A DNA stretch of 64,000 bases from Oscarella lobularis (taxonomy: Eukaryota > Porifera > Homoscleromorpha > Homosclerophorida > Oscarellidae), in contig NC_089184.1 of NCBI RefSeq assembly GCF_947507565.1, positions 1,116,001 to 1,180,000 of the forward strand, given 5' to 3'. Of the stretch, positions 10,203-18,401 are shown in pieces. A model generated the notes under the pieces. The model saw only the letters and a list, made by a program, of their open reading frames with translations, made no database searches and was not told where the DNA came from. How positions within the stretch are numbered: the first letter of the stretch is position 1; each line of letters opens with the position of its first letter. Both the position numbers and the translations under genes were made by a program.

Positions 10203-11560
10203 ATGAACCGGCAAAAAAACTTGGCGTCAAAACTGTACGCGCGATCCGTGGGCCAATCGCACGCGCCTTCTCTAACACGAGCAAAGGACTTCTTTTCGTC
10301 GTACCCTCGACGCCTCCACATCGACGCACAAACGATTTGGAACGATTCGGCAGCCGACGTGAACTCGCACGTCATTCTCGGCTTCTCAAAATCGGGCTGC
10401 CACCTCCTATCGTGCGTCGTCGACTCGACGACGCACGGCGGCGATCATCCGTACACAACATGGACTCCGGTTCTCTTCTGGTGGAAATTCAACCATCGCG
10501 ATCGTCTCGAACTCGTTCGCCGAATCGTTCCGTTTGACGAGTATTGCATGTCGGGAATTCGATGTCCCGTCGTCTACGTCATCGAAGATCCTCTCGTGCG
10601 CCGAATCGTCGTCGTCGCCGTGGCAACGCATCCGAATTTCGGCTCGAAAGAGACGCGCGAGTGCTTCGTTATGATTGGACCGAATCCGGCCAATAGGCGA
10701 CGACATACGGGGGACGAAATAGCCGATTTTTCCGCGTCCTTCTTCATCAAATGTAACGCGCCGTTTCCGCGTTTCTTGGCTCGAACGGCGCTAGCTTTTG
10801 AAGAGACTTTTCTTCTGAACGCCGGTGAGGAAATCCGAGCTATTCATATCACAGAAGGGTGCACGTTGACAGACAAGGGTCTCATCTATGTGCCAACCTC
10901 GATTGCAGATTCTCTAATCACTGACTACGGCTCAACTAATATCGAACCGGATCCAGCCGTTAGTCACGTCAATTTAGACTTGAATGTCCAACGCGGTGGC
11001 CAGACTTTGGTTCCTGTTAAACCGGGCGCTTGGATGAAGAGATATGAACATTGCAGCGACGCCGACGCATTTGTGTGCGTCACCATCAACGTCTTTTCCG
11101 TGTACAAACATCTCCACGCGATAATGAACTCCAACGAACGTCTCAAGTCCTACGTACGTCAAAAAAGCGGAAATTTCAGATCTCTTCTTTATACGACTCA
11201 AGTAAACCAGAAGACAGCTCCAGTTGATTCGAATACGTAACGTTGTTCTAGGTGGTGGACGTCGACGAAGAGAATCAAAGCGTTCTCGTATTGGCTACTC
11301 TCTTCTCCTCGTTTCCTATGCTTCTAGTGTGGAGCATAACTACTGGTGCCGTTGAGACATTGTCCATGACGGGCGAGGCTGATTACAAAGCAATTCTTGA
11401 GCACGTCAGAGCCCGTTGGTCTATTCCGAAGAAGTGGTCTGTCTCGTTTGCCACGTTCTTGAGCTCCAAGCCTTTCTTAGACGGAAAGTCGCTGGAGGTG
11501 TTGCAGAATCCTCTTCTACCTGTTTCCCTTGTTAAGTTCGTTGACGACGGGGAAACGTGA
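10203..11560 (+). CDS. DCAF15: DDB1- and CUL4-associated factor 15
   Basis: Substrate-receptor subunit of a CUL4-DDB1 ubiquitin ligase. There are two coding exons: 10203-11153 and 11252-11560, joined in phase 0 (..LKSY|VVDVDEEN..) across a 98-bp intron (TAC|GTACGT ... TTCTAG|GTGG). The product is 419 residues. The N-terminal half contains HVILGFSKSGCHLLS and VLFWWKFNHRDRLELVRRIV, matching HIFLGFSK.G..VLS and LYWWEFN.H.KLKLVRQV of DCAF15. The last exon contains VLVLATLFSSFP and LLVWSITTGAVETLSM, matching the DCAF15 C-terminal domain. The protein is shorter than human (600 residues) because the low-complexity middle linker is absent. Its stop (TGA 11558-11560) faces the BLZF1 stop 46 bp away. 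Confidence 0.9.
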
Positions 11561-11618
11561 CAGTTAATTATTTATTAAGTTAATTATCGTAATCGTTTGG
11601 GTTTATTTACACAATAAA
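11561..11618. terminator. Overlapping poly(A) signals of DCAF15 (+) and BLZF1 (-)
   Basis: On plus, the first AATAAA after the DCAF15 stop is at 11613-11618, inside the last codons of BLZF1. On minus, AATAAA lies at 11571-11576, between the two stops, and another at 11602-11607 overlaps the BLZF1 stop. The two mRNAs are therefore expected to overlap at their 3' ends. Confidence 0.55.
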
Positions 11619-12744
11619 CGTATCGCCTGTCTTGTGACCAATCTCAGAGAATAGAAAGACAGCCGTTGTGGAACTATACGTGTTCCACGAGCCATCAGAT
11701 CGAATACCTTTGGTGGCATTTCCAGTTCCACTTCTAGCTGATTTCGCGCCTACGGAACGCACAAAGTAGCGATCACCAGTAAGAAAAGCCTCAGAACTAG
11801 CCAAAGCCTGAATAAATAGAAGTATCTCAGTAGGAACCATCAATTATTATAGGCTATTTACCTCTCTTGCTTGCGTTTCTACTGCAGCTTCCGGACTCAT
11901 TTGCACCACCGTAGTTGCACTCGCGTCTCTTCTCAATATTCTATCTAATAACTTAGCTAGCTGCAAGACAGTGACGTCGTTCCCAGGCACTATATTGCTT
12001 CCAATGTGACGGCAACAGGACCGCAAGTGTTCGCGAATTAGATCCCGCTCCTCAAGAATGCGTCTCAATGCCTTCTGGCAGTCTTTCAGTTCGATAAAAA
12101 GCTTTGCCTTCCACGCGGCCATCTCGTCGACCATCATGCTGCTCGCCAGGAATTTCGATCTCCACACGTCCGCTTGAATCATCAGCTGTTCAAAGCCTTC
12201 GGCGTCGTGAAGGGATTTCTCATCAAAGCGACGCACCCGACACTGCAATTCCGCATTCTCTTCGACCAATCTTTGAATTCTGAAATTAAATATAATTGTC
12301 AATCACAAGAATGAATCGAATGACAGATTCAACCTCTCCTGAATATCTGCACCGACTGATGCAACTAACAGTCTTTTTAGTTCCGAATTAACCTTGGTAT
12401 AAGCAAACTTATTAATCCTTCTCATTTTTGCAAAACTTTCGCCTTACTTTGGATTGTACAGATAGAGCGAATTCCTTGGGATCGTGTCGCTTGGCGACTA
12501 AGGAGTTCGACTTCAGGAGAGGCCAATCGTGAGCCTTTGTCTTTGCCTTTGCACGAATCGGGTTGACGTCAGGTAATTCGCCGTCGGAGTTGCCGTCGCC
12601 TCTCGGTCTCACCAAACCGTCCGACTTGTCATCTTGGCTTCGTCGAATAAGCCTTCGCGATTTTCGCAAAAACTGAGAGACGAATCACATTAGAAAGAGC
12701 GCGGAAAAGGAGCGCAATCGCACCTTTTTCTTCAGTTCGGACAT
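11607..12744 (-). CDS. BLZF1: Golgin-45 (BLZF1), Golgi coiled-coil tether
   Basis: Coiled-coil Golgi matrix protein that in vertebrates binds GRASP55 and Rab2. Five exons; start ATG 12742-12744 (MSELKKK|FLRKSRRLIRR), stop TAA 11607-11609; about 315 residues against 400 in human. The diagnostic core is split over two exons: KVNSELKRLLVASVGADIQE (about 12330-12395) then RIQRLVEENAELQCRVRRFD, followed by QADVWRSKFLASSMMVDEMA, which match golgin-45 VNRELKKLLVASVGDDLQ and CDVWRSKFLASRVMADEL. A basic, charged N-terminal region precedes the coiled coil. The C-terminus ends in -TFIV, a hydrophobic tail that could fit the GRASP PDZ groove, but the last exon lacks the cysteines that vertebrate golgin-45 uses next to it. 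Divergent from LRRC61, convergent with DCAF15. Confidence 0.88.
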
Positions 12745-12776
12745 TTCTAACGCACGTTGTTTACGTCGTCAGGACG
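12745..12776. promoter_or_regulatory. 32-bp gap between divergent start codons, BLZF1 / LRRC61
   Basis: Both initiator codons are well supported by family alignment, leaving 32 bp for two 5' UTRs. Transcripts must start inside this gap, be nearly leaderless, or overlap head to head. The gap contains TTACGTCGTC but no recognised core promoter element. Confidence 0.55.
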
Positions 12777-13970
12777 ATGTCTTCCGTCACCGAAGAATCT
12801 CTCAAGAAACAGACGAAGCAGTTTGATCTATTGTGCATTTTTAGTCTGGAACTAAGCCACAGAGGTGGATAAGACCTTTCGACCGATAAAACGAGCTCGA
12901 ACACAGCCGCTATTTAGAACTGGAAGACGTCACTTGCCTGGGGCGGTGCTCGCACCTTATACGACTCAATTTATCTAGAAACAATATTAGAAATTTATCC
13001 TGCTTAGGTGAGAATGTCCTTCAGCAACAGGGCAAACAATCGCAGCTGTCTTTTTGCACAGAATCGCTCAAGGAGCTCAAATACTTGAATGTGGCTCACA
13101 ATAAGCTCTCTTCTCTAGGTAGGACTTTCCTTCGACTCTCCGTGGGTCGGACGTTTTTTTTTAGATGGTATCTCTGGGTTGGAGGCTCTGGTCTATCTAA
13201 ATTTGGACGGTAATTTGCTCAACTGGTATAAAGATACCTGTTCCAATTCTCATAGATTTAATTAATAAAATAATTAATGAATTTAGCTTAGACGCTTTGA
13301 AGCAATTAGTCGGGTTAGAAAAACTGCGCACTCTGCTCTTGCAGGACGCCAGTCAAGGAACTGCAAATCCAAGTTAGATGCAACCCTCAGGGGGGGATTT
13401 TAATACATTCAATTATTAGTCTGTCAAAGTTCGCTGTACAGAGCATCAGTGTTAAGACTTCTTCCACAGATACATATTCTTGATGGTGAAAAATATTTCG
13501 GTACATGTACTGTCTCCTAAATATCTGCTCCTGTATTAGGAGAACACATTCGTGGGCAAGCAAAGGATCTGTTTCAGTTGTGTAACCAATTGCAATCCCA
13601 AATAAAAGGTATCCAAGACGAGTATTCTTCGTTGTGATATAAGGATAAACAGGTGGATCTGATGTGTTGTCCGCTCCTGCCGTTAGCCTCCCTGAACCCT
13701 TTCTTTCTGGTGTGTGATTTACAAAAAAATGATCTGTTGACTTTGCTATTATTATGTTACCTGCAGAGACCTTCTGGGAAATGTCAACAGCCTGTTCTTC
13801 TGACGAATCGATAGCTTCTGCCTTGAAGGAATTCAACAGTGAGAGCACTGTATTTGTGACTACAGTACTTGTGTGAGAGGATGCACTGTATAGGCCAAAT
13901 GAGTCACTGTCGAAAGTTGAATGCTCAAGCCACCGCTGTCATTAGAAAAGCCAGAGATGAAGACAAATAA
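12777..13970 (+). CDS. LRRC61: Leucine-rich repeat-containing protein 61 homologue
   Basis: Small LRR protein spread over about eight short exons, recovered by splicing at GT..AG sites. It begins MSSVTEESLKKQTKQFDLLC (12777), matching LRRC61 LLKSRTGEFSLESI. The repeats read LEDVTCLGRCSHLIRLNLSR, LESLKELKYLNVAHNKLSSL, LEALVYLNLDGNLLN and LVGLEKLRTLLLQDASQG. An exon from about 13421 then gives NPICQSSLYRASVLRLLPQI and HILDGEKYFG, matching NPLC..PSYWAAVRELLPGLKVIDGE of human LRRC61, then EHIRGQAKDLFQLCNQLQSQ. A later exon has ETFWEMSTACSSDESIASAL. The end is uncertain: the in-frame stop after ..ESTVF is TGA at 13874-13876, but an open segment reading KLNAQATAVIRKARDEDK to TAA 13968-13970 resembles the family's C-terminal helix; the linking splice is not resolved. 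The molecular role is poorly known even in vertebrates. Confidence 0.82.
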
Positions 13971-14104
13971 AAACCACTTTTTAGGGCCGCGCAATAAAAT
14001 CCTTTCTTCTTTTACCTGAAAATTTATTTATCCAGTCTTTGAGATGGTCTCACTAGAAGACCAGGGAGACTTATCAAACATGCTAGCGCGCTTCAGGAAC
14101 AAAC

Positions 14105-15259
14105 ATGGCCTACCTTCAAACCGAAGTAGCCGAAGTAAGGCACACACAAACGTCTCGCTCGGGCTTCTACTGTTTTGGAGTAGATAAAGTCTTGGCTTTC
14201 GAGCCTGTTCGAAGGCGAAGAGACGTCGTGGGAAGTGTCAGAACGCACGGTCGATCTCCTCTCGCGTCTCCGAACCGTTTGCAGCGAAAGAGAGAAACGA
14301 GCAAAGTCGATAACAACCGAACTGGCCTTGCTAACCGCTCAATACGACCACGAAAGTAAAGGTCGTCGCGAGAACCCATTAGATATCTCATCCCTTCATT
14401 CGAAGGTCGACACTTGGACGAAATATTGAAAAGCGTTGGATTGTCGTGGGAAAACTTGTCGCAAAGTGGACGCACGAGCGTCGAGACGCTATCTCGCCTA
14501 GCACTTATTTTGGGAACGAGGGACAGCCAGTTGATAGGCTGCCATTCGCGTCTGCTCAGAACGGGAGAAAACGCTAAACAATCCACGGAGAGTTCGCACC
14601 TTCCCGAAGGAGGGGAGTTGCTTGAGGAGATGGAGTCAGTCTACACTGTAGCTGTAAAGGTTTTTTTTGACTGCTGCCCTTTAGACAGCTGGCTGCTGCA
14701 TGTCGCTTGAAAAAAAGTTCAGTGGCCTCCAGTAACGTTGAGAGGGAATTTCTTCAGGCAAAAAGTGATCAGTATCGTCAACAGATACAATCTCTTGAAG
14801 TACCTAAGTTGGATTTTGTGTATCTCCCTACCTGGTATACCTTTTGTTTTCTAGAAAGATCTACGTGCTGCTGGAATCACTGCCCATTGTACACACAGCG
14901 AGCTGAAAAAACTAGAGAAGGTGTGGGTTCTACCATATATGTTCTACTGTATACGTAAAACAATTTTTCAGGCGCAATCTTCTCTACAAAACCAATTGCC
15001 TGAACTACGTGCTGCCGTTAGTCATTACCAACAATTGCCTGCGGTATAGACGAACCTGACTCTGATTTCTTTAATGTTATGGTGTCAACGTTATGTAGGA
15101 TATATCTCTAGCACAGACGAAGCTGGAGGAATTACAAAGAGAACTGGTAAGCGCCTAGTATACAGTACCGGTTCAAACGTTATAGAGTGCTTTCTTTTCT
15201 TTCCCTAGCATCGACTAGAAGAACAGCTAACAGATCAAGTCAGTCTCGTGCATTCCTAA
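14105..15259 (+). CDS. HAUS1: HAUS augmin-like complex subunit 1
   Basis: Coiled-coil subunit of augmin, which loads gamma-tubulin on spindle microtubules for branching nucleation. Multiple exons. Exon 1 (ATG at 14105) encodes [10 protein letters not shown] and splices over a 49-nt intron to [20 protein letters not shown], matching human WLKKIFGDHPIPQYEVNPRT. Following exons give [40 protein letters not shown] (family LQDLLMESVNFSPANLSSTG), [54 protein letters not shown] and [20 protein letters not shown]. The end [10 protein letters not shown]-stop has the same length as the human tail RRVDMMEL. The stop TAA (15257-15259) overlaps the KDM1A stop on the other strand. Total length is close to the human 278 residues. 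The role in the same pathway as the nearby TUBGCP4 is notable, though co-location may be chance. Confidence 0.9.
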
Positions 15260-18200
15260 CTGCTCGTCTCCTTGCAGTTGTATTCACATCCCAGAAACTG
15301 GTCAGCCAATCGGGCTGCCTCTCGCAATCCGCTCAAAAACGCCCCGTGCACTGTCGCTGGGTAGTTTCTCATTGTGTGCTCGCCGGCGAAACAGAGACGC
15401 ACCGGCGGCGTCGTTTTCGCATCAGGGCACACGACCGGCTTTGCCATTAGATCGTAATCGGCGCCTGACGAACCGGACGCCACGTACGAGTACGATCCGC
15501 AGGCGTACTTATCCGTTTTCCACCGCGTCACAACCGTTTCAGTCGGCTATAGAGAGAAATCAGTCAAAGGACGAAATAGAAGAATTCATGCTCAAAATAC
15601 CTCGGGTACGTGGTTTGCTCCGAATATTCCTTTCAGTACACGCAAAGCTCTCTCGACGATCGTTTTGTCCGAGGTGCTCTCCGCTCGCGCTGCCGCCTCT
15701 CCGGCAATGAGCGATATGAGAACGGGCGCCTTGTACAAATTCCAGAAGAGAAAGAGTTCGCCTCGGCTGGCTGTCGTACTCGTTACGTGCCCAAATAGAT
15801 TGATTCTGCTATTCCAGAAGCACGAGTCAAAGCACAAGATAACCTGAAAAAGCAGCAGGGAGATACTAAACAAACGGCCAACAGTTTTTCGTTCACCTTG
15901 TTGAGGTTACCAAAGCCCAGACGCTCGATAGCTCCCACTTTCCAGTCAGGCAAAGGGGGATGAAACTGCACGCCATCGATTCGCTTCAAAACGCCGAGAG
16001 GAAACGTCACAATAGCCGCGTCGGCTTGATACGTTTTTTCTCCTTGATCATCGACGGAAGTCGTTCTAATAGTAACGCCTAGAAAAAGAGCTTCAATAGT
16101 ATCGATGAGTGTTATAAGTCTCCTCTAAATAACCTGAGTCCGTGTATTCAATCCTATTTACTTCTGTCTGGAGAACGATGTTGAGATTCTCGGCGAGGGC
16201 ACTCGGTAGACAGGAGTATCCATTTCGAACGGTCAGATGACTGCCAGTGAATTCGAAATCATCGTCCTGGTCCCAGTGCTTGAGTGAGAGTGTTGACAAG
16301 GGAGTCGCGTTTGCGAATTCCAAGTTAGCGAAGTGCCAGTCAAGAAGTTGACGATTTTCCGTCGACAGGTAGACGTCGCTTTTGGTTGAAAACAAAGAAA
16401 AGAACGTCGCCTAGGCACCGGTGAAAAGAAGAGATCTTTACCTCGGTTTAGATTCTTTCAGTTCTTTGCACTGTCGAGCCAGTTTGTCGTGCTCTTCAAT
16501 AAGACCGTCGTATTCCTAGAGGGGAAAGAGTGCGAGCAATATCTGCGCAAATATGTTCATGACTGATACTTTGAATAGAGTCAGCAGATCTCTTTGAGAT
16601 GAACGATACTCAAATTCATCGTTACTACTTCTACAATGAGAGAAAAATCGTAAGTATTTTTCGTAGTTTCTGGGAAAACGTTTGAGTCTATCTCACCTAG
16701 GTTCCGGTACACTCTTCGCCTCTTCGTATCTAGCTGCTTCCTCTCTTATCGCTTTTTCTTTTTCACCAAGCTAGGAAGACTTTTCCAATTATTTCACTTC
16801 GTATGCAAGACCCATCCCATCATACGTTCTTCTTCATTTTTATTAGTCGTTCTTGAAGTCCAAGCGCTTGACGAGCGTGCTCGCACTGTTTCTCTTTCAC
16901 CTGCCTCTCCTGAAGCCTACAGGCATCAGATTCTCATTAGAACTGCGAACCACGTAGAAAGAGTAGCGATATACTTAATTATCAGCTCAAGAGCGTGGCC
17001 AAGAGAGAGAGGACTCTCATTAACATAGTTAAAATCGAGCTCGTGGGAAATGTAAGTCACTGCCTCAAGCAACTTATTGAACTCTCGTTCTATAGCCTCG
17101 TCTAAATCCTTATTAATCTTTGGAGACGAGAACAAATCCGTTATTAGGTACTCTCTATATATACATGATTTTGGTACCAGTCTTCCTTTACTGTCGTAGA
17201 GTGGACACTTTTGCCTGATCTTGTATAGATCCATGTCGAGTTGAGTTGCCATTGTAGCCATGGGATTCCCTCCGAGACCCGTAATTACCATGGCACCGAG
17301 ATCGGCGACGAAGGGTCCTTTACGAAACGTAGCAACACGCCCGCCAACTCGTTCCTATTAGTGCAATTCAATCCGTTTTAAAATAGCCACGAAAAATTCT
17401 TACTCTAGCTTCTAGAATTGTGACGTCAAAACCGAATTTCTGAAGTTGGTCGGCAGCAGCCAGACCGGCAACTCCAGCACCAACAACAAGAATTTTGCGC
17501 TGATTCTTAGTCACTAGGAATCTTCGATAAGATTTCCAACAAATAAGCCTTCTGAATTACCGGGAGTGACTCGTTTGTATACGCCAAAATTTATGAAACC
17601 GTGCCTCTCAAGAAACATATGAACTGCTTCAATCAATTTATGATTTTCTACGAAGAGGTCATTTCCTTTCAAGTTTTGATTTTGAAGAGGCGACTACATC
17701 TTCTACCAGGGGAATCAATTTGAGATAGAGCCTTGGCGCGGGTAAATTCCTCTTTGGGATTCTCAAGCCATATTTTCAACTATATCACGCCTGTTTTCAA
17801 AAAAATAGTTCTCTTGAAACTAGAACTTCGGCTACCATTCTGTTTCGGATTTCCAAAAAGTGACGTTGCACCAGACCGCCTTCCTTCTCGACAGTCGAAA
17901 AATGCCTCTTCTCTAATTTACTCATTCGACGAAAGGGCACACGACTCTGAAAGGCAGCCCCCTTCAAGCCTAACCAAATGAGACACCAGTTACAAGCACT
18001 TCCCCCAACGTCCATGCGATCTAACCAGTTGGCACTTCGTCCTCGCTCTCGCTGTCCGTCGAATCCGATTCGTCCACATTTGCGCCGGCCGAATTCTCGT
18101 TGTCGGTGAGCTTCTCGAGCTGTTCGTCCATTTCGCGGTATTCGACCTGCGTGTGCAACGTAGAGCCGCGAGATCGTTTGCTGGAGGTGCGGTAGCGCGA

Positions 18201-18260
18201 CGAACTTTGGGCTTTTTTCGTTGGCTCTGCCGCCGAAACACTCCGTCGGCGTCTGGCCAA
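15256..18260 (-). CDS. KDM1A: Lysine-specific histone demethylase 1 (LSD1/KDM1A)
   Basis: FAD-dependent amine oxidase that removes mono- and dimethyl marks from histone H3K4 in CoREST-type complexes. Stop TAG 15256-15258. Domain order from the N-terminus: a basic NLS-like segment (RRRRSV) and the conserved [17 protein letters not shown] (about 18050-18250); SWIRM start [15 protein letters not shown] (about 17900-17970) and [16 protein letters not shown] (17570-17620); Rossmann motif [20 protein letters not shown] (about 17430-17500); [15 protein letters not shown] (17250-17290); the Tower coiled coil (about 16450-16960); [20 protein letters not shown] and [16 protein letters not shown] (16230-16330); LGFGNLNK with the catalytic lysine (about 15900); [20 protein letters not shown]; and [15 protein letters not shown] at the end. 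Relative to human there is an extra in-frame [16 protein letters not shown] near 17140-17190. The initiator is unresolved: the conserved frame is open to about 18280 but has no ATG before VEYREMDE, so a short upstream exon is likely. Confidence 0.94.
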
Positions 18261-18401
18261 AGATTTGTCCCGGCATTGACGTCAACTTCTTCGAACATTT
18301 CGAGTAGAAATCGAGGCACGTGGGACACCAAAACAAAGGGGTTACGTCGCTATGTAAGCCGCGGCAATACGGGATCGAGGATCATTGCCGTCCAACGAAA
18401 A
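18261..18401. promoter_or_regulatory. Bidirectional promoter region, KDM1A / TUBGCP4
   Basis: About 140 bp between the open 5' edge of KDM1A and the TUBGCP4 start. Contains an E-box CACGTG (18317-18322) and a CRE-like TGACGTC (about 18277-18283). It may also hold the missing first exon of KDM1A. Confidence 0.45.

Noticed and set aside
10407-10706. Minus-strand frame opposite DCAF15
   Set aside because: It is a shadow of the DCAF15 coding exon, whose plus-strand product matches the family along its length.
13387-13848. 153-codon minus-strand frame (ends ..LIIECIKIPP) that looks gene-like
   Set aside because: The plus strand over the same bases encodes spliced LRRC61 exons with clear family matches (NPICQSSLYRASV, HILDGEKYFG). 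The minus frame has no recognised relatives and no start or upstream exon.
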